Origin: Ureibacillus yapensis
GTDB lineage: Bacteria > Bacillota > Bacilli > Bacillales_A > Planococcaceae
DNA length: 64,000 nt
Assembly: GCF_003515775.1 (NCBI RefSeq)
Contig: NZ_QWEI01000013.1
Location: forward strand, 1-64,000
Direction of reading: 5' to 3'
The first letter of the stretch is position 1. Each line of letters begins with the position of its first letter. A model generated the notes under the pieces. That model made no database searches. It saw nothing but the letters and a program-made list of their open reading frames with translations, and was not told where the DNA came from. The translations under genes and the position numbers were made by a program. Shown here in pieces: positions 47,536 through 57,411 of the stretch.

Positions 47536-48003
47536 TTGGAGATTAATAAACAAGATGCTTCGTCTAATTTCCGGTCGGGTATTTTATTTGGCTTAGGGTT
47601 AGTTGCTTTTATCGATGAAGCAGTGTTTCATCAACTTTTGCATTGGCACCATTTTTATGATAAATCAACGACTGATATCGGACTTGTCTCAGATGGCCTC
47701 TTCCATGCTTTTAGTTGGTTTGCAACGGTCGCTTCTCTTTTTATGTTGGCCGATATTCGCAAAAGGAAAGTGTGGGATAGAAAAAGATGGATTGGCGCAA
47801 TGATGCTGGGCGGTGGGACTTTTCAACTTTATGATGGCATCATTCAACATAAACTTATGAAGCTTCATCAAATTCGTTATAACGTGGAAATCATCTATTA
47901 CGATATCGTGTGGAATGTGCTGGCGGCATTCATGATACTCAATGGCCTCAATCTTTTAAGAAAGAGTAAATCGGCCCAAAAAAGTAAAGTGGGCGAAGCG
48001 TAA
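47536..48003 (+). CDS. DUF2243 membrane protein
   Basis: 155 residues, four membrane helices. Family features: SGILFGLGLVAFIDEAVFHQLLHWHHFYD, DGLFHAFSWFATV and YDGIIQHKLMKLHQIRYNV, each with conserved His. GAGGGTG suits TTG 47536. Its stop overlaps the CtaG-like gene (TAATG), and DUF2243 and CtaG are frequent partners in oxidase assembly or copper-related loci. Biochemical role unknown. Confidence 0.8.
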   Translation: MEINKQDASSNFRSGILFGLGLVAFIDEAVFHQLLHWHHFYDKSTTDIGLVSDGLFHAFSWFATVASLFMLADIRKRKVWDRKRWIGAMMLGGGTFQLYDGIIQHKLMKLHQIRYNVEIIYYDIVWNVLAAFMILNGLNLLRKSKSAQKSKVGEA

Positions 48004-48803
48004 TGCATCATCATTCTGACGGAAATTCAACAATAATAGGTAGCTTTGCTGAAATGATTATTTACGTTGTTCCACTGATTGCTATTGGACTTTATTTATG
48101 GGCAGTTTATATGACGAATAAAAAATATAAGAAGTGGCCTGTATCAAGGGTATTCTTTTGGATTGGCGGGGTATGCTCGGCAGCGCTGGCGATGGTAGGT
48201 CCAATTGCCGAGATGGCCCATAGCAATTTCCAGGCTCATATGTTGGCACATTTATTATTGGGAATGCTCGCGCCCTTATTGTTAGTGCTTTCCGCGCCCG
48301 TGACGCTTCTTTTAAGAACGGTTCCAGTGAAAGCCGGACGAACAATTAGTAAATTATTGAGAAGTTCCTACGGCCGTTGGGTGACGAATCCCTTGAATAC
48401 GGCCATATTGAATATTGGTGGGCTATGGCTATTATATACGACTGATTTATTTCAAATGATGCACGAATCCTTGCTTTTGTATCTTTTCATTCATTTACAT
48501 GTATTTATTGCGGGGTATTTATTTACACTTTCGATCCTCTACATAGACCCTGTAGCTCACCAAAAATCATTCCAGTTTCGCGCTTTCATTTTAATCATGG
48601 CGATGGCGGGACATGGGATTCTATCCAAATGGATTTATGCAAATCCTCCAGCCGGAGTGAAGGAATCAGAAGCGCAGGCTGGTGGGATGTTAATGTACTA
48701 CGGTGGGGACATGGTGGATTTAATGCTCGTCATTATTCTTTGTTATCAATATTTTAAAGGCAATAGAAGGTTATCGAAAAAGGCAGCCCAAGTTGCCAAT
48801 TAA
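48003..48803 (+). CDS. ctaG: CtaG-type cytochrome c oxidase assembly membrane protein
   Basis: 266 residues, about seven membrane helices, of the caa3_CtaG family. Conserved His and Pro in AEMAHSNFQAHMLAHLLLGMLAPLLLVLSAP and FIHLHVFIAGYLFTLSILYIDP. The N-terminus starts MHHHSDGN. The family aids copper delivery to, or assembly of, caa3 oxidase. ATG overlaps the DUF2243 stop. No oxidase structural genes are in the window. Confidence 0.85.
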   Translation: MHHHSDGNSTIIGSFAEMIIYVVPLIAIGLYLWAVYMTNKKYKKWPVSRVFFWIGGVCSAALAMVGPIAEMAHSNFQAHMLAHLLLGMLAPLLLVLSAPVTLLLRTVPVKAGRTISKLLRSSYGRWVTNPLNTAILNIGGLWLLYTTDLFQMMHESLLLYLFIHLHVFIAGYLFTLSILYIDPVAHQKSFQFRAFILIMAMAGHGILSKWIYANPPAGVKESEAQAGGMLMYYGGDMVDLMLVIILCYQYFKGNRRLSKKAAQVAN

Positions 48804-48827
48804 GACATGTTGTATGCTTAGGTTTTG

Positions 48828-49080
48828 TCGGGGACTGCTTCTGGGGTAATCCCACGAGAACAGTCCACGAGCATGTCTGTCGAAGACTCGGATTGACGAA
48901 ATCACTTGAATCGAGTCCATGAGCGATTCCCTCGAGGACCGGAATATGCTGAATTGCAGGAGTTTAGTCCACGATCGGGCCAGTCACGGACTCGGATAAG
49001 TGAAATTGCATGAACACAGTCCACGAGAACTTCATTCAGGGACTCATAGCAACTGATTTACTTCAATCAAGTCCTTGAGC
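48828..49080. repeat. Tandem repeat with exact 52-bp period
   Basis: Units begin AGTCCAYGA or AGTCCTTGA at 48862, 48914, 48966, 49018 and 49070, each exactly 52 bases apart; the last 34 bases of an earlier unit lie at 48828-48861. Units are only 40-55% identical but keep AGTCC at position 1, GGACT (or a close variant) at position 23 and GAA/CAA near position 48. AGTCC and GGACT can pair to make one small hairpin per unit. Composition is more GC-rich than the array at 63-530, and the two arrays share no sequence. It fills the gap between ctaG and ligD. Confidence 0.75.
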
Positions 49081-49145
49081 ATTCCCTCACACCTCAATCT
49101 TGCTGGTAAAACTGGACCTTAACGCTCCAAACGCGACTCCTCACA

Positions 49146-50981
49146 TTACTTCCTCAAGTTTTTTAATGTTGTTAAGACCGGGGCGAACGGCTGCTGTTCT
49201 CCGACTTTATAGAAGTCTTTTAAAAGATCTCCCGTTTCCTTTATGCGTTCCAACACGGCAGGGATGGTGAACAATTTAGGGTGCAGCTGCTGGCTGATTT
49301 CATGCCATGACAGTGGTGTAGCGACTAGCCCATGGTTATTGCCTCTTGGCGAATAAGGGCTGATAATCGTTTTGCCATGCGCATGCTGCACATAATCCAG
49401 ATATAGTTTATTGTTTCGATTTTTTTTCATTCTTTCGATGGTGAACCACTTTGGATTTTGCTCTACCAAAAATTTGCAGACGAACTCTGTGAAAATTCTT
49501 GTCTCGTCAAAAGTAAAGGCATTTCTTGGCAGTGGGATATAAACCTGCAACCCCTTGCCACCGGATGTTTTAATATAAGAAGTTAAATTGAAATTATCAA
49601 AAATGGCTTTCATTTGTAAGGCCGCTTCCACAGCCAATGAAAATTCCTCTACGGAAGGGGGATCCAGGTCAAAAACGATTTCAGTGGGGCACTGGGTATC
49701 ATTTGTTTGAAAAGGGATATGAAATTCAATTACTAATTGATTTCCCAACCATAAAAGGGTTTTTAAATCATTGCAAACGATATATTCAATTTCGTCGTCA
49801 AAACTTGTCCTTACGAAATCAGGTGCATACTCAGGCACATTTTTTTGATAAAAGCTTTCGCCAGGAACACCATGGGGAAATCGAATAGCCGTTAAATTGC
49901 GCTGTTCCAAAAAAGGCAACAGGTAAGGGGCAATCTCCTGCAGGTAGTAGATATAATCATCCTTTACCAAGTCCAACGCAGGAAAAACGGGTTTATCAGG
50001 ATGCGTTATTTCAACGTGCCGGGGGATTGGATGAAGCTGTCGCAACATATGATCCCAGGTTGCATGTTCTGGTTTTAAGTCAAACCGAAATGCTGCAAAA
50101 CGCGGTTCTCTCAATTTCTTTCCATCAAAATCAATGCAGGCCACATCGACACAAATGGATGGAGGGATGGTCCAAATGGTTGCGGAAATTCTCGTCCCTT
50201 TTGTTTGAAAAAAGGTGGAAAGTGTCTGCATTTCTTCATCAGAAAGACCATGACGAAAAGTGGTTATTTCCTCTAATTTTTCATCAACGTAAACAGCCCC
50301 GTTAAAATAGCCATTTTCTTGATCGAAAAGCGTCAAAATCACTGTAACATACCGCCAATTTTTCACCTTCAGCCACCCGTTTGTCCGTTTTCCGCTATCC
50401 CACAGACTGTTTTTTTTCTTGGCAATGATTCCTTCTCCATTCCATTCCTGAATTCTTGCCCATAATAGATCACTCTCATCAGAAAATGTGATTAGTTGAA
50501 TTGTGCCTTTGTCTTTAAACGAAGGCGACAGGGGAAGCCCGGCTGATTGAAATAAATCAGCCAATTCTTTCTTTCTGTCCATAAGAGAATGCTGCGTTAT
50601 TTCCACACCCTTTAATTGAAGCAAGTCAAAGGCAATAAAACTGCAAGGGAGATTTTTGCTTGCCTGTAGAATCGTTTTTTGGGAGCGCATTTTTCCCCGA
50701 GACTGAACGGTTGAGAAATCGCTTTTATAATCATTTACCAAATAAACAATTTCCCCATCCAATAGCAAAGGCAAAAATGCTTTAAGCTTCTCGGTATTGA
50801 TTTGGCAAAAGTGGATTAACTCAGGAAAATAGTCGTTAAGTTCTTTTTCGTTTCGACTTTGTAAAGTAACGCTGTTTAGGTCCCATTTTAAAAGGCAGCG
50901 ATAGCCATCATATTTCGTTTCATAGAGCCAGCCTTCATTTGAAGGGATAGTTTCGGAAGAGGTCAGAAGCATTGGTTTCAT
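49146..50981 (-). CDS. ligD: NHEJ DNA ligase LigD (ligase-polymerase)
   Basis: 611 residues. ATP-dependent ligase domain first (lysine nucleophile in YETKYDGYR near 24-32, then LLLDGEIVY, EGIIAKKKNS, WLKVKNWR), OB fold to about 310, then the archaeo-eukaryotic primase-like polymerase domain from about 325 (HPDKPVFP, TSGGKGLQVYIPL, YLDYVQHAHGKT). No nuclease domain, as in Bacillus LigD. Divergent from ku 104 bp away. Together they repair double-strand breaks in dormant or germinating spores. GAGAGG precedes the ATG. Confidence 0.95.
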   Translation of the reverse strand: MKPMLLTSSETIPSNEGWLYETKYDGYRCLLKWDLNSVTLQSRNEKELNDYFPELIHFCQINTEKLKAFLPLLLDGEIVYLVNDYKSDFSTVQSRGKMRSQKTILQASKNLPCSFIAFDLLQLKGVEITQHSLMDRKKELADLFQSAGLPLSPSFKDKGTIQLITFSDESDLLWARIQEWNGEGIIAKKKNSLWDSGKRTNGWLKVKNWRYVTVILTLFDQENGYFNGAVYVDEKLEEITTFRHGLSDEEMQTLSTFFQTKGTRISATIWTIPPSICVDVACIDFDGKKLREPRFAAFRFDLKPEHATWDHMLRQLHPIPRHVEITHPDKPVFPALDLVKDDYIYYLQEIAPYLLPFLEQRNLTAIRFPHGVPGESFYQKNVPEYAPDFVRTSFDDEIEYIVCNDLKTLLWLGNQLVIEFHIPFQTNDTQCPTEIVFDLDPPSVEEFSLAVEAALQMKAIFDNFNLTSYIKTSGGKGLQVYIPLPRNAFTFDETRIFTEFVCKFLVEQNPKWFTIERMKKNRNNKLYLDYVQHAHGKTIISPYSPRGNNHGLVATPLSWHEISQQLHPKLFTIPAVLERIKETGDLLKDFYKVGEQQPFAPVLTTLKNLRK

Positions 50982-51084
50982 AAGGAAAACCTCTCTTTTT
51001 TGAATTAGTTTTTATCTGTTTGATTTCGTTATACATAGTTGTTGGCTCGAATCCTCATAATAATGAAAAAGTAGGTGAAGAAGT

Positions 51085-51918
51085 TTGCATACAGTTTGGA
51101 AAGGCAGTATTAGTTTTGGACTTGTCAATATTCCGATCAAGCTGCATACGGCAACGGAAAATAAGGATATAAAATTGCGCCAGCTTCATAAGGAGTGCAA
51201 TAGCCCGATTAACTACCAAAAAGTTTGCCCTGTTTGTGAGAAAGAAATTAAAAATGAAGAAATCGTAAAGGCCTATGAGTATTCCAAAAACAAATTTGTC
51301 GTATTGGATGCTGAAGAACTTGAAAATCTCCGAAAAGAAAATGAAGATAAAGCGGTTAAAATTATGGAGTTTGTCAAGCTGGAGGAAATCGACCCCATCT
51401 ATTTTGAGCGAAGTTATTTTATGGCCCCTGACAGTGGCGGTGGAAAGGCATATACCCTTTTGCGCAAGGCATTAAGCGATTCCGGCAAAATTGGCGTTGC
51501 GAAAATTACGATTCGCTCGAAAGAACAACTGGCGATTGTCCGGGTTTATGGTGAGACATTATTAATGGAAACCATTCATTTTCCCGATGAAGTGCGGAAT
51601 GCTGCGGAAGTGCCGAATATTCCGAGCGAAGAAAACGTGGTTCAAAAAGAACTCGATACCGCATTAATGTTAATTGATCAGCTGACAGCCAAATTTGAGC
51701 CGGAAAAGTACGAGGATGACTATCGTACGGCGCTACTTGAATTGATTGAACATAAGAAAACCGGCGAAATTACGGTGACCGCACGCGAAAAAGAAACCGT
51801 AATCCCGGCGGATATGACAGATTTAATGGCAGCATTGCAGGCCTCGCTGGATAAAACGGCTGCACCGAAAAAGAAAACAACACGAAAACGAAAAACGAAA
51901 GAGAAAATAGAAGCGTAA
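51085..51918 (+). CDS. ku: NHEJ protein Ku
   Basis: 277 residues. Start TTG 51085 (MHTVWKGSISFGLVNIPIKL is the standard Ku start). Ku core with KVCPVCEKEIKNEEIVKAYEY and RSYFMAPDSGGGKAY; C-terminal Lys/Arg-rich tail (KKKTTRKRKTKEK) that extends DNA contact. AGGTGAAG precedes the start. It forms homodimeric rings on DNA ends and recruits LigD, encoded divergently. Confidence 0.96.
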   Translation: MHTVWKGSISFGLVNIPIKLHTATENKDIKLRQLHKECNSPINYQKVCPVCEKEIKNEEIVKAYEYSKNKFVVLDAEELENLRKENEDKAVKIMEFVKLEEIDPIYFERSYFMAPDSGGGKAYTLLRKALSDSGKIGVAKITIRSKEQLAIVRVYGETLLMETIHFPDEVRNAAEVPNIPSEENVVQKELDTALMLIDQLTAKFEPEKYEDDYRTALLELIEHKKTGEITVTAREKETVIPADMTDLMAALQASLDKTAAPKKKTTRKRKTKEKIEA

Positions 51919-52008
51919 TTAAATTTATGAAAATAGAATAGGTTTTAAGGTTAAATAAGGGGGATGAGGGAAAAGTATGAAGGAGTAAATGTAAAGGAGC
52001 GATGTTAC

Positions 52009-52527
52009 ATGAATTGCAGTAAAGCCTTTATAACGATTCCTTTATTGCTTGGTTTAATGACTGGTTGCAGCAACAATGATGCAGGACAGGACGAAGCAGC
52101 GACAATACCGGCAACAACGAATGACGCAGCACAGAATAATAGTTCCAATGGGACAGAGCAAAATGCATCAGGAGATCAAACTAATGGGGCGCAACAAGTA
52201 GATACACTGTTTAATTTTACTCATTTCGACTTGGATGTTGAGTATGATAAGGATGTTTCCTATAACGTGGAATACGAAAATAACCAAAACCAAGTGTCGG
52301 CGGAATTGGAAGATGACGCAAATGATATAGACTTATCCGGCAATGATGCATATCATGCCATTGAGCCTCAATTAGAGTCGTTGACATTTGATGAGAATAC
52401 AGGCAATGAAGAAGTTTTAAACGATGTAATCTCTGCATTTGGATTAAAGGAAGACTTTAAGGAATTTGATCTGGAAGTCAAATTCGTTAATGGCGTAACG
52501 AAAAAATATGAATTCACTAATAAGTAA
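52009..52527 (+). CDS. YusW-like lipoprotein
   Basis: 172 residues. Start ATG 52009 after AAGGAG; lipobox LMTGC at about 18-22, then an Asn/Gln/Ala-rich linker to about 65. The C-terminal domain (FTHFDLDVEYDKDVSYNVEYE ... VKFVNGVTKKYEF) matches the YusW pattern, with the repeating 'Y-x-V-x-Y' strands. Surface-anchored, function unknown. Confidence 0.75.
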   Translation: MNCSKAFITIPLLLGLMTGCSNNDAGQDEAATIPATTNDAAQNNSSNGTEQNASGDQTNGAQQVDTLFNFTHFDLDVEYDKDVSYNVEYENNQNQVSAELEDDANDIDLSGNDAYHAIEPQLESLTFDENTGNEEVLNDVISAFGLKEDFKEFDLEVKFVNGVTKKYEFTNK

Positions 52528-52533
52528 TTATTT

Positions 52534-52576
52534 GCTGTACATGTTCTAAAATACTCGGAGCATGTACAGCTTTTTA
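52534..52576 (+). terminator. Terminator after the YusW-like gene
   Basis: Perfect stem GCTGTACATG / CATGTACAGC followed by five T. Confidence 0.85.
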
Positions 52577-52638
52577 TTGTCAAAACAATGATAATACTTA
52601 TATAGTTAAAGGGATAGATACATAAAGGGGCGTTTGAG

Positions 52639-53010
52639 ATGAGCGTATTATTGTCGCTAGGGGCGATTTTGGCATTTATAGGGGTTGCGCTGGGAGCCTT
52701 CGGAGCACATGCATTGAAAGATAAATTTCCGGAACCCCGTTATGAGCAAATATGGAATACGGCCGTTCAATACCAGATGTACCATGCATTGGGAATCGTT
52801 TTGGTAGGCATTCTTTCAATGGATGCTTTAATGGGAAGCTCGAGTTTATTGTTATGGGCCGGGATTTTGATGCTTGCGGGCATCGTATTCTTTTCCGGCA
52901 GCTTGTATATACTCGCGGTAACGGGAGTCAAAAAGCTTGGGGCCATTACACCAATCGGCGGCTTGTTATTTTTGGTTGCCTGGATTCTCTTATTTATAGC
53001 AGGATTTTAA
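52639..53010 (+). CDS. DUF423 small membrane protein (YwdK-like)
   Basis: 123 residues, four membrane helices. Family signatures GVALGAFGAHALKDK, YQMYHALGIV and GSLYILAVTG then ITPIGG. AAAGGGG precedes the ATG. Function unknown. Confidence 0.85.
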   Translation: MSVLLSLGAILAFIGVALGAFGAHALKDKFPEPRYEQIWNTAVQYQMYHALGIVLVGILSMDALMGSSSLLLWAGILMLAGIVFFSGSLYILAVTGVKKLGAITPIGGLLFLVAWILLFIAGF

Positions 53011-53027
53011 ATCACCAATCGAAAAGA

Positions 53028-53070
53028 AACACCTTTAAAAGATTCTGCTCTTTTAAAGGTGTTATTTTTT
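53028..53070. terminator. Bidirectional terminator, DUF423 and chemoreceptor genes
   Basis: Stem AACACCTTTAAAAG / CTTTTAAAGGTGTT with a short loop and T-rich plus-strand flank, between convergent genes. Confidence 0.8.
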
Positions 53071-55030
53071 ATAATTTGAATTGATGAACCAGCACTTTTA
53101 ATTCGTCTGCCAGATGTGCAAGCTGTTCGGTATTTTGCGAGATTTCTTCAATTGAACGGTTAAATTCTTCGGTTGTTGCCGCGGTTTGTTCCACTGCTGC
53201 AGCCGTCTCCTCGGAAACCGATGCAATTTGCTCCACCGAATCGCTCATTTGGCTGGTGCGATTCACATTATCATCCAAATAATTCGTAATATCCACAATG
53301 CTCTCAACCATTGAAGAAACCGAGACCTGAATGTTATTGAACGTTTCTCCGGTTGACTGAATATAGGTTGAACCTTGCTGAACTTCCTCATACCCGTTTT
53401 TCAGAGACGATTCCACCAAGTTTGATTCTTGTTGAACATTCGCAACAATTTTCGTAATGTCCGTTACCGAATCGGAAACCTGCTCAGCCAGTTTTTTTAC
53501 TTCATCTGCCACTACCGCAAAACCTTTGCCATGTTCTCCGGCACGGGCAGCTTCTATCGCAGCATTGAGTGCAAGTAAATTAGTTTGGTTGGCTATTTCT
53601 TCGATCATCGACACTAGTTTTGAAATTTCTTTTGTTTGCATCTCCAAGCTGCTCATTTTAAGCACAGCTTCTTTCATGACGCCATTGATTTTTACCATTT
53701 GCCCATCTGAAAGCTGCATTTTTTCTTTTCCCTCAGAGATAAATTGAAGCATTTCTTTTGTGGAAAGACTTAGGTCATGTCCTTTTTGCCTGCTTTCCTG
53801 AACGCTTACAGAAAAATCAGCAGTATTCGATGAGAGATTGCCGAGATTGCTAGCCTGATTTTCTGAACCGGAAGCAATATCGGTCATTGTAGATGAAATT
53901 TGTTGCGATCCTGCCAAAATTTCATCAGCTGCTTCTTTTAGTTCGGTACTTTGCTCTGCCACATGAAGGGAAGATGCTGCCACGCTGTTGATCGTTGTAT
54001 AAAGCTTATTTTTCATCGCATGCATGGCATTTAGCAAATGTCCGATTTCATCTTTCCGGGTACTTTCTTGTGTGTCAATTGTTAAATTTCCATGAGAAAG
54101 TTCGTCCAATGCATTGGCGAGATAGACGATTGGTTTGGAAATGGACCGGCTAAAATAAATTGCGATTATTAAAACAATCAGAATGGTTAAAACTATAATC
54201 ATTACTGCAGTGAATACAAACTGATCCTGCACCTGCTGTATGACCGAAATGTCCTGTTTCAGGCTGATGCCGCCAATGATTTCACTGCCGGTTGGGTCAT
54301 ACATTGGCAGAATGGACTTAAAGGTTCCGTTTTCTTCAGATGTAGCGATCTTTCCATCAGAAATTTTCGAGAGAGTCGATTCATCTAATGCTGAAGAATC
54401 TTCTGGAGAACTGGAAGAGTAGATTGCAGCACCTTCTTGATCATATAGCGTAATGACTACGCCATCCAATTGCTGGCTTAACTGTTCCAGGAAAGTACTT
54501 TCCACACTCGTTTGGAGCGTGCCCACAATTTCGCCATCCACTGTCAACGGTGCAAACGCTCTGACGGAAAGGCCGCTTTGTCCGACCTCGAAACCAGAGA
54601 TGGACTGACCTTCCAAAGCCGCCTGGATAGCTGGCACGTCACTTTTGTCATCTCCGAATTTTTCGGGATTATGTCCTCGTAAAAATACAACGCCATTCTG
54701 GTTTCCAAACTCAAATACGGATAAGCCGTGTTCTTCCTGTAAACGGGAGAATATTTCATTAACCGTTGTTAATAATTGCTCTCGGTCTCCCGATTGATAG
54801 TCTGCAATCAGTTCCTCATTTTGGGCATAGGTAGAAGTAAGATTCAGCAAATTATCGGAAACATTGTCTAATTCACTTTGAACGTTATGTATCATTCTCT
54901 CCTGTTGATTGTCGATGAGGTCGGAATATCCGTTGCCTGTTACGAAGAAAATAATCGTAGCGATAAGTAGTAAAGGGAGAATGGATAAAGAAAGTAAAAT
55001 GGTAATTAATTTTGCTTTAATACTTTTCAA
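53069..55030 (-). CDS. Methyl-accepting chemotaxis protein
   Basis: 653 residues from TTG 55030, eight bases after AAGGAG (the GTG at 55039 overlaps that site). TM1 about 8-30, sensor about 35-270 with Cache-like features ([36 protein letters not shown]), TM2 about 275-297, HAMP about 298-350, signalling hairpin with tip [21 protein letters not shown] block of about 40 residues around the tip is nearly the same as in the receptor at 27977, but the sensors differ, so each probably binds a different ligand. Ligand unknown. Confidence 0.93.
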   Translation of the reverse strand: MKSIKAKLITILLSLSILPLLLIATIIFFVTGNGYSDLIDNQQERMIHNVQSELDNVSDNLLNLTSTYAQNEELIADYQSGDREQLLTTVNEIFSRLQEEHGLSVFEFGNQNGVVFLRGHNPEKFGDDKSDVPAIQAALEGQSISGFEVGQSGLSVRAFAPLTVDGEIVGTLQTSVESTFLEQLSQQLDGVVITLYDQEGAAIYSSSSPEDSSALDESTLSKISDGKIATSEENGTFKSILPMYDPTGSEIIGGISLKQDISVIQQVQDQFVFTAVMIIVLTILIVLIIAIYFSRSISKPIVYLANALDELSHGNLTIDTQESTRKDEIGHLLNAMHAMKNKLYTTINSVAASSLHVAEQSTELKEAADEILAGSQQISSTMTDIASGSENQASNLGNLSSNTADFSVSVQESRQKGHDLSLSTKEMLQFISEGKEKMQLSDGQMVKINGVMKEAVLKMSSLEMQTKEISKLVSMIEEIANQTNLLALNAAIEAARAGEHGKGFAVVADEVKKLAEQVSDSVTDITKIVANVQQESNLVESSLKNGYEEVQQGSTYIQSTGETFNNIQVSVSSMVESIVDITNYLDDNVNRTSQMSDSVEQIASVSEETAAAVEQTAATTEEFNRSIEEISQNTEQLAHLADELKVLVHQFKL

Positions 55031-55259
55031 AAGATGCACTCCTTGTTGAAATATTAAACGTATTTTTGGAAATTAACATTCAATTCTTAATCTACCATAA
55101 TTATCTATACAATGGTTATATTGAATTAGGATATTTTAAATATAGTATAACTTTTTGGTGATTTTGGATTTAGAGGTAGGTGACAATACTAATGCTTGGG
55201 GATGCATAGTTCGCTTTTGGGGTATCGTTTTGTAAAATGGTTTAAAGGAAGTGGATGGA

Positions 55260-56447
55260 ATGCTAAAAGAAATCTATGCAGATTTACATATACATATCGG
55301 GCGAACGCAAAAAGGCCGCGCTGTAAAAATCACTGGAAGCAAAGACTTGACGTTAAGAAATATATTGCAAACAGCGACTTCGAAAAAGGGACTGGATTTA
55401 ATCGGCATTATTGATTGCCATTCACCCGAGGTAATCGAAGAGATGGAGGAACTGATCAAAGAAGGAAAAGCAACGGAACTCTCGTACGGTGGGTTGCGCT
55501 ATGAAAAGACAACACTGATTCCCGGTTCCGAAATCGAAATCTATGATGAAAATTGCCATGGTCCCATCCATGTGCTTGTTTATTTTCCAACCCTTGAAAA
55601 GATGAAGGAATTCTCAAGTTGGCTGAGTACCCAATTGAAAAATATCCATTTAAGTTCGCAGCGAATTTATTGTGATGCTCGTACATTGCAGCATAAAGTT
55701 TATGAGCTTGGCGGGTTATTCATCCCGGCGCATGTGTTTACGCCTTTTAAAAGCCTATATGGAAAAGGAGTAATCAGCAGCTTGTCTGAAGTTTTCGAAC
55801 CCGCTTTGATTGATGGAATCGAGCTGGGTTTAAGTTCCGACACGTATATGGTAAAAGGAATCAGTGAATTGGCGCCCTATTCCTTTGTCACGAATTCGGA
55901 TGCGCACTCCTTGGGAAAACTTGCACGCGAATATCAAAAAATGCTGCTGGAAGAGGCCAATTTCAAGGAATTGAAAAAAGCGCTTCATAAAAAGGACGGG
56001 AGAGCCATACTTGCAAATTATGGTTTAAACCCACTGCTCGGCAAGTACCATGAAACGGTTTGCGCAAATTGCGGAGAGCAGGTTGCGGAAGAGGGATTAA
56101 CAAGATGTCCGCACTGCGGGAAACTACAATTGATAAAAGGGGTTTCAAAAAGAATCAGGGAATTGTCCGACAATCCTGATCTGCAAGTAGAAAGACCGCC
56201 TTATTACCACCAAGTACCTTTGGATTTCATCCCAGGGATTGGCCGAAAAACAATTGAAAAGCTTTTAAATGCTTTCGGAACAGAGATGAACATCTTGCAT
56301 CACACATCATTCGAAGATTTAAAGCAGGCAGTACCCGAAAAAATAGCCTCCCTTATTGATTCGGCAAGGCAGGGAAAATTGGGCATCAAGGTTGGCGGCG
56401 GTGGAGTTTACGGTAAGCTGGAGACAAGAGTACCGGACAACGAATAA
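55260..56447 (+). CDS. Endonuclease Q (PHP-domain deaminated-DNA endonuclease)
   Basis: 395 residues. PHP metallohydrolase domain first (YADLHIHIG, LIGIIDCHSPEV, FIPAHVFTP, FVTNSDAHSLG), then a zinc ribbon (CANCGEQ ... CPHCGK near 268-288) and a helix-hairpin-helix region (PGIGRKTIEKLLNAFG). This order is that of endonuclease Q, which cuts DNA 5' of uracil, hypoxanthine, xanthine or abasic sites; it was described in Thermococcales and later in a few Bacillus. AAAGGAAGTGG suits ATG 55260. Many annotation pipelines call it a TrlF or helicase-like PHP protein. Confidence 0.85.
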   Translation: MLKEIYADLHIHIGRTQKGRAVKITGSKDLTLRNILQTATSKKGLDLIGIIDCHSPEVIEEMEELIKEGKATELSYGGLRYEKTTLIPGSEIEIYDENCHGPIHVLVYFPTLEKMKEFSSWLSTQLKNIHLSSQRIYCDARTLQHKVYELGGLFIPAHVFTPFKSLYGKGVISSLSEVFEPALIDGIELGLSSDTYMVKGISELAPYSFVTNSDAHSLGKLAREYQKMLLEEANFKELKKALHKKDGRAILANYGLNPLLGKYHETVCANCGEQVAEEGLTRCPHCGKLQLIKGVSKRIRELSDNPDLQVERPPYYHQVPLDFIPGIGRKTIEKLLNAFGTEMNILHHTSFEDLKQAVPEKIASLIDSARQGKLGIKVGGGGVYGKLETRVPDNE

Positions 56448-56460
56448 AAGGAAGCATAAA

Positions 56461-56510
56461 AAAACAAGCTACTTGTTTAAGACGGGGAATCTTAAACGTA
56501 GCTTGTTTTT
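56461..56510 (+). terminator. Terminator after the endonuclease Q gene
   Basis: Long stem AACAAGCTAC...TTTAAGA / TCTTAAA...GTAGCTTGTT followed by T. Confidence 0.85.
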
Positions 56511-56634
56511 AAAGGGATGTATGTCACAATGGACATATATTTTATAGCAAATGGGGAAATTTGTGGTTTTGGGATACCACAAAAATTTGCTAGGGGATAC
56601 AATAATAATATAACCAGTTTTCTCAAAGTTTATA

Positions 56635-57411
56635 TCATAATATTTGAGAAATTTTGTTGCTTTTTTCTTCAGACCATTTAAGTCCTTCAAAGAAGCGGTA
56701 TACTTCCTCGAATACAAGCTCTTTTTCTTGGTCCAGTGTTAAAATATGACCCGAATTGATAAAGCTTTTAACAGACTTAATGCGAGAATTTACGGAATTA
56801 TATATTAGATCTGCGCTTTCGCAGTAATAATCATCATCACGTAGCCCACGTAAAATGTGAACCGGCGTCTTGATTGTTTCTAATTTTTTGCTTGTTTCAT
56901 TAATCATGCCTTGCAGGTATTCCAAAGATGGCATGCGGAACCTTTTCGCAAGTTCCTGTGGTTGATCGGCAATTTCATCAAATGTGCCAGATAACTTTTT
57001 GTACTTTATTGTGTAATCGATGATACGTTCTTGCAGGCTGTCGGTACTTTTTGCTAAAGCTGGAGCAGACATCGCTACAATTGCTTTTGTTGGACGTTCT
57101 TCTCCCAATTTTAAAGAGAAGATGCCTCCCAGTGAAACACCGGCAACGGCGATTTCTTCATAACCTCTGTGCTTAAGCTCATCATAGCCTTCCAATACAC
57201 TGTTCCACCATTCAATGGGACTTGTTTTGATCAGTGTGATTGGATCGCCGCCATGACCTTTGTATAATGGTGCATGAACAGTATAATTTCGTTCTGCCAA
57301 GTATCTGCCTAGACGTTTCACGTCGTTCGTGTTTCCAGTAAAACCATGAAGTAAAAGAACGGCGCGTTTACCTTTCTCAATCATAAATGGTTTTGGTGGA
57401 ATGATTTTCAT
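56635..57411 (-). CDS. Carboxylesterase, Est30/YvaK-like alpha/beta hydrolase
   Basis: 258 residues. MKIIPPKPFMIEKGKRAVLLLHGFTGN closely resembles the Geobacillus Est30 start. Oxyanion HGFTG, nucleophile elbow GVSLGG, acid in LRGLRDDDYYCES, and catalytic His in INSGHILTLDQE. Start ATG 57411 follows AAAGGAG; the frame is open to 57450 without similarity. It hydrolyses short- to medium-chain acyl esters. Between a terminator and a divergent LysR gene, which may or may not regulate it. Confidence 0.87.
   Translation of the reverse strand: MKIIPPKPFMIEKGKRAVLLLHGFTGNTNDVKRLGRYLAERNYTVHAPLYKGHGGDPITLIKTSPIEWWNSVLEGYDELKHRGYEEIAVAGVSLGGIFSLKLGEERPTKAIVAMSAPALAKSTDSLQERIIDYTIKYKKLSGTFDEIADQPQELAKRFRMPSLEYLQGMINETSKKLETIKTPVHILRGLRDDDYYCESADLIYNSVNSRIKSVKSFINSGHILTLDQEKELVFEEVYRFFEGLKWSEEKSNKISQIL

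Noticed and set aside
48804-49145. CRISPR array
   Set aside because: Units are adjacent and diverged along their whole length, without the alternation of constant repeats and unique spacers; no cas genes nearby.
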